Assembly (NCBI RefSeq): GCF_007827595.1
Contig: NZ_VISR01000020.1
Location: 124,001 to 188,000 of the forward strand
Source: Streptomyces sp. BK340
GTDB taxonomy: Bacteria; Actinomycetota; Actinomycetes; Streptomycetales; Streptomycetaceae
Length of the DNA stretch: 64,000 nucleotides
Direction of reading: 5' to 3'
Below the pieces are notes generated by a model, which ran no database searches, was not told where the DNA came from, and saw only the letters and a program-made list of their open reading frames with translations. Made by a program: the position numbers and the translations under genes. Positions 35,168-42,956 of this stretch are shown piece by piece. Each line of letters begins with the position of its first letter. The stretch's first letter is position 1.

Positions 35168-35634
35168 CCCTGCCCAGAAACAGCACAGACCCAGCGGCTC
35201 AAGGAGATCGCCTTGTGGCGGCCGGCCCTCCACCTGCTTCGGCCCCGGCTCGGGCCGCAACGGCTCGATGAGCGACCACAGTTCATGCGAAACGCACCAC
35301 TGCCTTGACTGACGCCTTCACACCACGAGACCTACGAGCGGAAGGACGAATCCACGGCACATGCGGCCATGGAAAGCAAGCTCCGGACGAGCAGGTGATT
35401 CCTTTCGGCCGCAAGGACGGTCGCATTACGACTAATATGATGATCTTTGATGAATCAAGGTCTTTCAGTGACCGAGCCACGTAGGGTTCGCAAGCGGTTC
35501 GGGTAACGCTGCATGTCACCCGACCGAAGGAGTTCTTTCACTGGGGAGCGGGCGTCTTGTCGGGCTTCACGCACGGAACGACGCGGCCGAAGCCCGCGCG
35601 AAGTGACGGCCCGCCGGGACTGGAGGGGAAGTTC
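35168..35634. other. Intergenic region with an AT-rich core
   Basis: No gene is recognised here. A segment around 35425-35460 (ATTACGACTAATATGATGAT followed by TTTGATGAATC) is strikingly AT-rich for this genome and is a plausible promoter for the small gene downstream. Confidence 0.4.
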
Positions 35635-35934
35635 ATGGCTGACATCGATCTCGGACTGGCGTCGGACTGGGATGAGGGCGACACCCATGGCCGTATCAAG
35701 CTGCAGCAGAACCAGGTCTACCCTGCCTCGCCCAAGAAGGACGTGCTCATCAGCTCACCGTGCAGCATCGAGCTGTCGGTGAACACGAACTACTCGACCT
35801 CTCAGGAGGCGGACAAGATCATCTTCACGACTTACCACGGCTCCACGAAGAAGATCACCCCGGTACTCGACTCCGACGGCAACCTGCAAATCGCCGGTCG
35901 CCTGACCACGGAGCAGAAGGACCTGTCGTACTAG
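35635..35934 (+). CDS. Small hypothetical protein
   Basis: The ATG at 35635 follows GAGGGGAAG at ideal spacing and opens a 99-residue acidic protein with alternating hydrophobic and polar residues (RIKLQQNQVYPASPKKDVLI, then IELSVNTNYSTSQEADKIIF), suggesting beta strands. It has no signal peptide, cysteines or membrane segment. The codon use (several AAG, AAC and ACC codons, no GC-rich run) differs from the neighbouring debris and supports a real gene. No family is recognised. Confidence 0.65.
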   Translation: MADIDLGLASDWDEGDTHGRIKLQQNQVYPASPKKDVLISSPCSIELSVNTNYSTSQEADKIIFTTYHGSTKKITPVLDSDGNLQIAGRLTTEQKDLSY

Positions 35935-35990
35935 GAAACGACACAGGTCACTCATCCTGGGCCGGTGTGCCATAGGGGCCTCTGACAGCG

Positions 35991-36080
35991 GTGAAGTGGT
36001 ACCTCACCGACACCGGCAGCATCGCCATCGGTGAGTTCCGGGAAGGCATCACAAGGGTCAAGGCATTCACGTCTGCCTGA
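35991..36080 (+). CDS. Possible 29-residue peptide
   Basis: A GTG at 35991 opens a short frame (VKWYLTDTGSIAIGEFREGI, then TRVKAFTSA) that ends five bases before a strong terminator and follows the small hypothetical gene on the same strand. The position suggests a tiny second gene or the tail of a lost gene. No ribosome site is clear. Confidence 0.3.
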   Translation: MKWYLTDTGSIAIGEFREGITRVKAFTSA

Positions 36081-36085
36081 TGGCC

Positions 36086-36126
36086 CGGTGGGGGCGGTGG
36101 CAGGTTCTGCCGCCGCCCCCACCGGC
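36086..36126 (+). terminator. Strong hairpin terminator
   Basis: A 19-bp stem beginning CCGGTGGGGGCGG with one mismatch and a 3-base loop follows the small genes at 35.6-36.1 kb. Confidence 0.8.
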
Positions 36127-36388
36127 ATTTCCGGGTGGTCGGGCGGGCGAAGTCCGCAGCCGGCTGGACCCCCACGTCCGGCTGGTCCGGAAGACATCTC
36201 AGAAGTCGTCGTCTGTACCGCCTCCGACCACGCTGCCGGTCATGTCACCGACAGCACCCTGACAAGGCTGGTACCGGCCCGTCGACGAGAGCTCCTTCTT
36301 CCACAACCTCATCGGCCCTCAGCAGCATGCCGTCCGTAACACCCTCTGAGGCCGTGGGGGCCTCCATGAAGGTGCCGGGCAGGCCGTA

Positions 36389-37321
36389 TCAGGGGACCAG
36401 CACCAACTTGCCCGTCAGATGGCCCTCTTCACCCATGACATGGGCACGGACGGCCTCGGACAGAGGCAGCGCCTCCTGGACATGAGCGCGCAACACCCCC
36501 TTGCGGGCCAGGTCGGCGACGGCCGTCATGCCCGTGTGGTCGTGCTCGACCAGCATGGCGGCGTAACGGACACCACGGCGGGCGGCTGCGGCCAGCTCCG
36601 CCTCAGCGGCGCCTGGCAGGAGGGCGACCAGGGTGCCGCTGGGGCGCAGCACGTCCAGGGTGCGGATGCGGGTGTCGTCCGTCAGGGGCACGAGTGCGGT
36701 GTCGACGTCCCGGACGACGTCGCGGAAGTCGGTGGTGCGGTAGTCGACGACGTCGTCGGCGCCGAGGGAGCGCACGAAGTCGTGCTTGGCCTCGCTGGCC
36801 GTACCGGTGACACGGGCCCCAAGATGTTTGGCCAGCTGCACGGCGAGGTGGCCGACGCCCCCGGCAGCGGCATGGATCAGCACATGCTGGCCGGGCTGGA
36901 CGTCGGCGGTGTCGACCAGAGCCTGGTAGGCCGTGAGGGCGGCGAGCGGCAGGGCCGCCGCCTGGACGTGGTCGATCTCGGCCGGCTTGCGGGCGAAGGC
37001 GCGGGCCGGGCCGACGGTGTACTCGGCGTGGGAACCCACCCCGTGCGGGTAGGGCAGCATGCCGAACACCTCGTCACCGGGCTCGAACAGGGTGACCCCG
37101 AAGCCCGTTTTCTCCACCGTGCCGGACAGGTCCCACCCGAGGATCTGCGGGGGCCGCTCGAACCATACCCGGCGGGCCCGATTCTTCCAGTCGGTGGGGT
37201 TGACGCCCGCGGCCCGTACCCGCACGAGGATCTGCCCGGGACCGGGCTCGGGCACCGGCAGTTCGACCTCCTCGAGGACCTCCGGGCCTCCGTAGACGTC
37301 CTGCTGGCTGATCGCGCGCAT
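36389..37321 (-). CDS. Zinc-independent MDR oxidoreductase (quinone reductase type)
   Basis: The 310-residue protein is a medium-chain dehydrogenase/reductase: an N-terminal GroES-like part with VRVRAAGVNPTDWKNR, then LGWDLSGTVEKTG, and a Rossmann part with HVLIHAAAGGVGHLAVQLAK. It lacks the usual zinc cysteines, so it is probably an NADPH-dependent quinone or enone reductase. It diverges from the ligase gene of the AvrD cluster, with 133 bp between starts, and may be co-regulated. Membership of the cluster is not certain. Confidence 0.87.
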   Translation of the reverse strand: MRAISQQDVYGGPEVLEEVELPVPEPGPGQILVRVRAAGVNPTDWKNRARRVWFERPPQILGWDLSGTVEKTGFGVTLFEPGDEVFGMLPYPHGVGSHAEYTVGPARAFARKPAEIDHVQAAALPLAALTAYQALVDTADVQPGQHVLIHAAAGGVGHLAVQLAKHLGARVTGTASEAKHDFVRSLGADDVVDYRTTDFRDVVRDVDTALVPLTDDTRIRTLDVLRPSGTLVALLPGAAEAELAAAARRGVRYAAMLVEHDHTGMTAVADLARKGVLRAHVQEALPLSEAVRAHVMGEEGHLTGKLVLVP

Positions 37322-37454
37322 GGTGCTCCTGCTCGTCGTCGGACGGGGGCGGTCAGGTCACCGTAGAACCTCGGCGGATCGGCTGGGTGGTGGCAGTGAC
37401 ACCAGGATCAGCACCCACCTGTCTGCCTTTTCGGACCGGCAGCACTATCGAGTA

Positions 37455-38798
37455 ATGATCCAGTCACTGACAGAGACACTGCGGTCACACGGAGACCGAG
37501 AGGGGATCATCTTCCATGGAAAGAGCACGAGTTACCGGACGCTGCTGACTGGCGTCGGGAAGTGGCAGGCCCGGCTGGAGGAGCACGGGATCCGCGCAGG
37601 AAAGGTCGTCGCGCTGGAGTCGGCCTACTCGCCGCAGGCCTGCGCCGCGCTCGTCGCACTCATCGAGGCCGGCGCGATCATCGTCCCGCTGGTCACGCTG
37701 CCGGAGGCCAAGCGGGCCGAGTTCCATGAGATCGCCGAGGTCGAGGCGGTCATCGCGCTCGACGGGACGGAGAGCGGCTGGAACATCACCGGCACGGGAC
37801 GTACGGCGGGCCACGAGTTGTTCACCGCGCTGCGCCGGGAGGGACGGCCGGGTCTGGTCCTGTTCAGCTCGGGCACCACGGGGCGCAGCAAGGCCTCCGT
37901 CCTGGACTTCACCAAGGTTCTCGCCCGCTACCAGGGCGGCCGCCCCGCGCGGACGCTCTCCTTCCTCAACCTCGACCACATCGGCGGTGTGAACACGCTC
38001 CTGCACACGCTGGTGCACGGTGGTGCGGTGGTCACCGTGGCCGAGCGCACCCCGGACAGCGTCTTCGCGGCGATCGACGCGCACCGGGTGGAGGTGCTGC
38101 CGACCACGCCGACCTTTCTCACCATGGCTGTGGTCTCGGGTGCTTACAGGCGGCACGACCTCTCCTCGCTGCGTCTGGTGACGTACGGTACGGAGCCTAT
38201 GCCGGAGCAGACCCTGCTCGCCTTCCACGACGCGATGCCGGGCGTCCGTCTGAAGCAGACCTATGGCCTGTCCGAGCTGGGCATATTGCCGACCCGGTCC
38301 AAGGACGACTCCTCTTTGTGGATCAAGCTCGGCGGCAGCGGTTTCGACTACAAGATCGTCGACAGGGTTCTGTGGGTCCGCTCCGAGATGGCCATGCTCG
38401 GCTATCTCAACGCGCCCGCTCCGTTCGACGAGGAGGGCTACTTCAACACCCAGGACGTGGTGGTGCGCGAGGGCGAGTACCTGAAGATTCTCGGCCGCCG
38501 CTCGGAGATCATCAACGTGGGCGGCGAGAAAGTCTACCCGGCCGAGGTCGAGAATGTCGTCCTCGAGGTGGACAACATCGCGGATGTCACCGTCTCCGGC
38601 CGGCGCAGCCCGGTGACCGGGATGGTTGTCCAGGCCACGGTCAAGCTGGTACGTCCGGAGGACGAGCAGGCTGTGTCGGACCGTGTCCAGGAGCATTGCG
38701 CCGACCGGCTGGAGGCCTACAAGGTCCCGCTCGTCGTCCTGGTCTCCGAGGCCGAGCAGCACTCGGACCGTTTCAAGAAGGCCAGGAGCGCGGCATGA
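37455..38798 (+). CDS. ANL-family acyl ligase of the AvrD cluster
   Basis: The 447-residue adenylating enzyme has the AMP-binding P-loop-like motif LVLFSSGTTGRSKASVLDF, QTYGLSELGILPT and a C-terminal GRRSEIINVGGEKVYPAEVE lid. The lid continues to RFKKARSAA, so the position of the catalytic lysine fits SDRFKKAR. It probably activates a carboxylic acid and loads it onto the acyl carrier protein encoded two genes later. The ATG at 37455 is preferred because upstream frame content is not protein-like, though no strong ribosome site precedes it. The stop overlaps the next start (ATGA). Confidence 0.87.
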   Translation: MIQSLTETLRSHGDREGIIFHGKSTSYRTLLTGVGKWQARLEEHGIRAGKVVALESAYSPQACAALVALIEAGAIIVPLVTLPEAKRAEFHEIAEVEAVIALDGTESGWNITGTGRTAGHELFTALRREGRPGLVLFSSGTTGRSKASVLDFTKVLARYQGGRPARTLSFLNLDHIGGVNTLLHTLVHGGAVVTVAERTPDSVFAAIDAHRVEVLPTTPTFLTMAVVSGAYRRHDLSSLRLVTYGTEPMPEQTLLAFHDAMPGVRLKQTYGLSELGILPTRSKDDSSLWIKLGGSGFDYKIVDRVLWVRSEMAMLGYLNAPAPFDEEGYFNTQDVVVREGEYLKILGRRSEIINVGGEKVYPAEVENVVLEVDNIADVTVSGRRSPVTGMVVQATVKLVRPEDEQAVSDRVQEHCADRLEAYKVPLVVLVSEAEQHSDRFKKARSAA

Positions 38799-39520
38799 CG
38801 GACGTGGCGCTGGTCAGCGGCGGCAGCCGCGGGCTCGGCCGGACGCTCGTCACCCGACTGCTGGCCGCGGGCTGGAGAGTGGCCACTTTCAGCCGGACCG
38901 CCAGCGACTTCGTCCAGGAGACGCTCGAGGGCAGCCCGGGCCGGTTCTTCTGGACGGAGGCCGACCTGCACCGGCCAGACAGCGTGCGTGCGGCGGCGAA
39001 GGCGGCGATCGGGCACTTCGGCCAGGTCGACTTGCTGGTGAACAACGCGGGCGTGCTGGATCAGGGCCTGTTCGTGACGATGCCGCCGGAACAGGCCGAG
39101 GCCCTCATCACCGCAAACCTGACATCGCCCGTGGCGCTGTCCCAAGTGGCCGCCCGGAGCATGGTGGCCTCGGGCGGTGGCCAGATCATCAACATCTCCT
39201 CAGTCAACGCCGTCCGCGGCTACCGGGGTGTGGCCGCCTATAGCGCGGCCAAAGCGGGCCTGGACGGTCTAACGCAGAGCCTGGCCCGCGAGCTCGGACC
39301 CGCCAGCATCCGGGTCAACACGGTTGTGCCAGGCTTCTTCGACTCCGACATGACCGAGGGCGTCACCTCGGAATACCGCGAGCGCATTCAGCGCCGCACC
39401 CCGCTCGGGCGGATCGGCGACCGTGAGGAGATCGCCGACGCCGTGCTCTTCCTGGCTTCGCCGCTGGCCGGTTTCGTCACCGGCCAGCGGCTCGTCATCG
39501 ACGGAGGAATCACATGCTGA
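38795..39520 (+). CDS. Short-chain dehydrogenase/reductase (FabG-like)
   Basis: The 241-residue SDR has the NAD(P) motif SGGSRGLGRTL, the NNAG strand, the catalytic serine in ISSVNAV, YSAAKAG (Tyr and Lys) and a C-terminal GQRLVIDGGI. It is FabG-like and probably reduces a 3-ketoacyl group on the carrier protein of this operon. Its ATG overlaps the ligase stop by four bases, and its own end overlaps the carrier protein start, so translation is coupled. Confidence 0.9.
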   Translation: MTDVALVSGGSRGLGRTLVTRLLAAGWRVATFSRTASDFVQETLEGSPGRFFWTEADLHRPDSVRAAAKAAIGHFGQVDLLVNNAGVLDQGLFVTMPPEQAEALITANLTSPVALSQVAARSMVASGGGQIINISSVNAVRGYRGVAAYSAAKAGLDGLTQSLARELGPASIRVNTVVPGFFDSDMTEGVTSEYRERIQRRTPLGRIGDREEIADAVLFLASPLAGFVTGQRLVIDGGITC

Positions 39521-39786
39521 CCACAGACGTACAGCCCGCGGTCGTCAAGGAAATCACTGCCCTCCTGGATGAGGACGCCGTCGACGAACTCGGCGAGGTC
39601 ACCTCCGAGACGGAGCTGAGTGCGCTCGGCCTCAACTCCCTCGCCTTCGCCCGGCTGATCATCAAGCTGGAGACCCTGCTTGGTGCCGACCCCTTCGGCG
39701 GGGGCGGGGACTTCATTGCCCTGCGTACCGTCGGCGCCCTGGCCCAGGCGTACGAACAGGCGCTGAGCAATCATGCGGGGGTCTGA
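39514..39786 (+). CDS. Acyl carrier protein
   Basis: The 90-residue protein is a typical carrier protein with the phosphopantetheine attachment site LGLNSLAF (Ser42) at the start of helix II and an acidic helix I (ALLDEDAVDELGEV). It starts within the last bases of the SDR gene. In this operon it should hold the acyl chain made or activated by the ligase and reduced by the SDR, then donate it to the AvrD-family protein. The linker GGGGDF before the last helix is longer than usual. Confidence 0.85.
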   Translation: MLTTDVQPAVVKEITALLDEDAVDELGEVTSETELSALGLNSLAFARLIIKLETLLGADPFGGGGDFIALRTVGALAQAYEQALSNHAGV

Positions 39787-39789
39787 ACC

Positions 39790-40836
39790 ATGACGATGCT
39801 GCCCCTGCTGCACCTGCCCTCGGTCGATGACTACCTCGGCCCCGCCGAGAGCCGCTTCTTCGCCGCCGGTTACCGACGGGCTGAACACACGCTCCACGAC
39901 GTTCGAATAACCACGCGGGAGCGACCGGGTGTCACCGCGGTCGCCTCCCTCGCCTACCCTCGTGACTGGTCGAGGAAGAAGACCTCGACCGACCTGTTCC
40001 CACATGTCAGCACCGTCGACATGCTGGTGATCGGGCTCCAGCTGTGCGAGGCGTACCTGGTGCACGTCCACCGGCTCGGCGCCGCCGAGCGCCGCCTGGC
40101 CCGGGTCAGGAAGATCACTCTGAAAGCGGGGATCACCCCGCAGGAGGAGCTGACGGGCCTGTCCGCCGGAGCCGAACTCCGCCGTACGCAAATGGATCCC
40201 GGCGCCGTGGGCGGTCGTGTGTCGACGTTCAGCGCGCGCGTGGGCGTGATGACGGCCCGGTACGAGATCGAGCACGCCTCTTGGGGCGAGGGCGTCGCGG
40301 ACGGCACGTACACCTCACTGGAGGACGTCCTCGGCTCGGCCGGCACCCGCTACTACGGCGATGGCTTCAAGCTCCGCAAGCACACGGTCGATGACGTCCT
40401 GGCCAACGTGGCCGAGCTGGCCGCCACCGCGACCGTCGCCACCCAGACCCTGCCGGGTTTCGACGCGGTCGTCGACGGCCTCGAAGGGCAGCGCCTCGCC
40501 GGTGAGATGTCAGCCGTCGACTGTTTCGTCACGAACCTGCAGCTCATCCAGGTGCTTCTGTACGAGCTGGATGGCATCAGCCGCCAGGACAGCAACACCC
40601 TGTGGATGCAGCAGACCGTCCTGACCGCCGTTGGCCCGGGGCATCCCGCGACCGGGGCTGCCACCGCGCACGCCGCCATATCCGGCACGGAGTTGGTGCC
40701 GCTGCGCGGCGGCCTGTGGCGCGACGTCACGATCAGCGGCCGCTTGGGCGGTTTCGAGATGCAGGGCTCCTTCGCCCACGAACTCCCGCTGCACGCCGCC
40801 GCGCTCGCCGCCGCCGGCCAGACCCCGAGGGCCTGA
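39790..40836 (+). CDS. AvrD-family protein with internal duplication
   Basis: The 348-residue protein resembles AvrD of Pseudomonas syringae, which directs synthesis of the acylated syringolide elicitors. It starts SVDDYLGPAESRFFAAGYRR and has SLAYPRDWSRKK and STVDMLVIGLQLCEAYL. Residues about 12-113 and 178-280 are repeats of each other, for example DDYLGPAESRFFAAGYRRAE beside EDVLGSAGTRYYGDGFKLRK and TVDMLVIGLQLCEAYL beside AVDCFVTNLQLIQVLL. This suggests a double hot-dog fold. It is the last gene of the tightly spaced ligase-SDR-ACP-AvrD unit. The family call rests on recognised patterns, not an alignment run. Confidence 0.75.
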   Translation: MTMLPLLHLPSVDDYLGPAESRFFAAGYRRAEHTLHDVRITTRERPGVTAVASLAYPRDWSRKKTSTDLFPHVSTVDMLVIGLQLCEAYLVHVHRLGAAERRLARVRKITLKAGITPQEELTGLSAGAELRRTQMDPGAVGGRVSTFSARVGVMTARYEIEHASWGEGVADGTYTSLEDVLGSAGTRYYGDGFKLRKHTVDDVLANVAELAATATVATQTLPGFDAVVDGLEGQRLAGEMSAVDCFVTNLQLIQVLLYELDGISRQDSNTLWMQQTVLTAVGPGHPATGAATAHAAISGTELVPLRGGLWRDVTISGRLGGFEMQGSFAHELPLHAAALAAAGQTPRA

Positions 40837-40990
40837 CTTGACTTCCTCCCCCGCCTAAAGGCGGGGGATTCCAGCGGTTGCCCGCTGGGGTTCCTGTTTC
40901 ATCGACGACCGCCCCGTCCGGGAGGACTCCCGTTGAGGTCTTACACCGTCTCCGCAGGCAGACGCCGCCAGCCCGGCGGCCAGGATGTTG
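40818..40990 (-). ncRNA. Presumed omega-RNA of TnpB
   Basis: In TnpB elements the 3' end of the gene and the right-end hairpin form a guide RNA that runs into flanking DNA. Here the hairpin contains the tnpB stop codon. The bases after GGAAGTCAA on the minus strand (GTCAGGCCCTCGGGGTCTGG), which are the end of the AvrD gene, would be the guide. The extent is inferred from family knowledge. Confidence 0.35.
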
Positions 40991-42207
40991 CGTGCCGCGT
41001 TCACATCACGGTCATGCACGGTGCCGCACTCGCACGTCCATTCTCGGACGTTCAGCGGCAGTTTCCCGCGGACCGTGCCGCAGGTTCCGCACAGCTTCGA
41101 GCTGGGGAAGAAGCGGTCGATCACGACGAGTTCGCGCCCGTACCAGGCGCACTTGTACTCCAGCATCATGCGCAGGTCCGTCCAGGCCGCGTCCGAGATG
41201 GCGCGCGCGAGCGTGCCGTTCTTCAGCAGGTTGCGGACGGTGAGGTCCTCGATCACGACCGTTTGGTTCTCACGGACGAGCCGAGTCGACAGCTTGTGCA
41301 GGAAGTCACGGCGCCGGTCAGCGATCCGCGCATGCACGCGCGCGACGCGCTGACGGGCCTTCTCCTGGTTCGCCGAGGCCTTCGCCTTCCGCGACAGCTC
41401 CCGCTGCGCCTTCACCAGGCGGGCGCGGTCACGCCGCTCATGCTTCGGGTTGGCGATCTTCTCCCCGGTGGACAGGGTCACCAGCGACGTGATCCCGGCG
41501 TCGACGCCGACCACCTTGTCGGTGGCAGGGGTTGGGGCGATGGCGTCTTCGCAGAGCAGGGACACGAACCAGCGGCCGGCCGCGTCGCGGGACACGGTGA
41601 CCGTCGTGGGCTCGGCACCCTGCGGCAGCGGACGCGACCAGCGGATGTCCAGCGGCTTCGCCATCTTCGCCAGCGTCAGCCGCCCGCCGTGCCACGTAAA
41701 GGCGCTGCGGGTGTACTCCGCCGATGCCCGGGACTTCTTCCGGCTCTTGTACCGGGGGTACTGGGACCGCTTGGCGAAGAAGTTCCCGAACGCCGTCTGA
41801 AGGTGGCGCAGCGCCTGCTGCAGCGGAACGGAGGACACCTCCGCCAGGAAGGCGAGTTCCCCGGTCTTCTTCCACTGCGTCAGCGCGGCCGACGACTGCA
41901 CGTAGGAGATACGGCGCTGCTCGCCGTACCAAGCGCGGGTGCGCTCCTCCAGCGCCTTGTTGTACACGAGGCGGACACAGCCGAACGTGCGCGACAGCTC
42001 AGCTGCCTGCTCGCCCGTGGGATAGAAGCGGTACTTGAAAGCCCGCTTCACCGTCTGCGCCATGCCTCACATTCTATCAACTCCCGTGTGAGGGGCGGAA
42101 ATCGGCCGGTAGATGGTGGACGCCGGTCCGCCCTGGCTGCGAACCGGCTTTCCCTGCCCTGCTCCGCAGGAGCTTCGCTTCCTTCCCGGCCTGAAGGCCG
42201 GGGTATC
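40838..42207 (-). mobile_element. IS200/IS605-type element carrying only tnpB
   Basis: The element lies between the AvrD gene and the kinase gene of one operon. The left boundary shows the standard right-end hairpin CCCCCGCCTTTAGGCGGGGG (minus strand) followed by GGAAGTCAA. The other side has a hairpin CCGGCCTTCAGGCCGG near 42185-42205. There is no tnpA. The exact ends cannot be fixed by eye. Confidence 0.65.
40855..42063 (-). CDS. tnpB: TnpB-type RNA-guided nuclease (OrfB)
   Basis: The 402-residue protein is a complete TnpB: the N-terminal KYRFYPTGEQAAELSRTFGC, RuvC residues Asp188 (VVGVDAGI), Glu272 (VIEDL) and Asp353 (HDRDVNAAR), and a zinc ribbon with Cys325, Cys328, Cys344 and Cys346. 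TnpB uses an omega-RNA to cut target DNA and keep its element in place. All catalytic residues are present, so it may be active. The ATG is at 42063, and the stop lies inside the right-end hairpin. Confidence 0.92.
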   Translation of the reverse strand: MAQTVKRAFKYRFYPTGEQAAELSRTFGCVRLVYNKALEERTRAWYGEQRRISYVQSSAALTQWKKTGELAFLAEVSSVPLQQALRHLQTAFGNFFAKRSQYPRYKSRKKSRASAEYTRSAFTWHGGRLTLAKMAKPLDIRWSRPLPQGAEPTTVTVSRDAAGRWFVSLLCEDAIAPTPATDKVVGVDAGITSLVTLSTGEKIANPKHERRDRARLVKAQRELSRKAKASANQEKARQRVARVHARIADRRRDFLHKLSTRLVRENQTVVIEDLTVRNLLKNGTLARAISDAAWTDLRMMLEYKCAWYGRELVVIDRFFPSSKLCGTCGTVRGKLPLNVREWTCECGTVHDRDVNAARNILAAGLAASACGDGVRPQRESSRTGRSSMKQEPQRATAGIPRL

Positions 42208-42224
42208 CACGAAGGAGAGCCCCG

Positions 42225-42941
42225 ATGAAGATCTCCGTATCCGGCACCTACTCCGCGGGCAAGACCTCGACGGTCATGGCCCTGTCCCACTACCTGGGCC
42301 TGCCCCGCGCGCTGGCCAGGACGATCCGCGAGATCCTGCCGGAGGCCGTGCCGGGCAAGGCGCTCGCCGAGGTCACCCCCGCCGAGTTCCTGCACCTGAT
42401 GCTGCGCCGGCACTGCGGGCGTGCGGTCGCGGAGGCCAGGCTCGGCGACTCGTTCCTGTCCGACGGTTCCTCCCTTCAGGAGTGGCTTTACGGCGCAGCC
42501 CGCGTCGTGCACGGCATGAACCCCAACGCCACCGCCGCCAACGAGGGCGGCCTCGCTCCCGAGGTCAGTGCCGGGATGCGCTTCTTCGGCGAGGTGGTCG
42601 ACGAGTACGGCAAGGCCTTCCGGCGGCACGTCAAGGAGACCTACGACGTGTTCATCCACCTCGAACACGAGCTGGAGATCGTCTCGGACGGCCACCGTCC
42701 CATGAACAAGGGTTTTCGCGACACCATTGACCGCATGCTCCTGGAGACCGTCGAGGAGCTGGGGATCCCGCTGCACCGGGTCAGTGGCTCCATGCCCGAG
42801 CGCATGGAGAAGATCACCGCCGTCCTCGGCCTCACTCCCGTGATGAGCATCGGGCAGGCCTTCGAACTCAGCATGCGGGAGTACGACGCGCAGGACTTCC
42901 GCCTGGAGACCGAGCGGGTCTCCTCCACCACCGGCGTGTGA
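42225..42941 (+). CDS. NadR-like P-loop kinase/ATPase
   Basis: The 238-residue protein has a Walker A motif GTYSAGKTST (residues 7-16) and the plan of NadR/AAA_28-type small-molecule kinases, including a DSFLSDGSSLQEWLYG strand that may be the lid or substrate side and VFIHLEHELEIVSDGHRPMN. It could phosphorylate a sugar or nucleoside-like intermediate. The ATG follows GAAGGAGAG. It belongs to the same direction of transcription as the AvrD unit and was probably contiguous with it before the TnpB element inserted. Confidence 0.78.
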   Translation: MKISVSGTYSAGKTSTVMALSHYLGLPRALARTIREILPEAVPGKALAEVTPAEFLHLMLRRHCGRAVAEARLGDSFLSDGSSLQEWLYGAARVVHGMNPNATAANEGGLAPEVSAGMRFFGEVVDEYGKAFRRHVKETYDVFIHLEHELEIVSDGHRPMNKGFRDTIDRMLLETVEELGIPLHRVSGSMPERMEKITAVLGLTPVMSIGQAFELSMREYDAQDFRLETERVSSTTGV

Positions 42942-42956
42942 GAAACGGGAACGGCG

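Noticed and set aside
42100..42210. Second right-end-like hairpin of another IS605-type element
   Set aside because: The hairpin CCGGCCTTCAGGCCGG resembles a right end, but no second tnpB remnant is visible, so it is treated as the left end of the same element.
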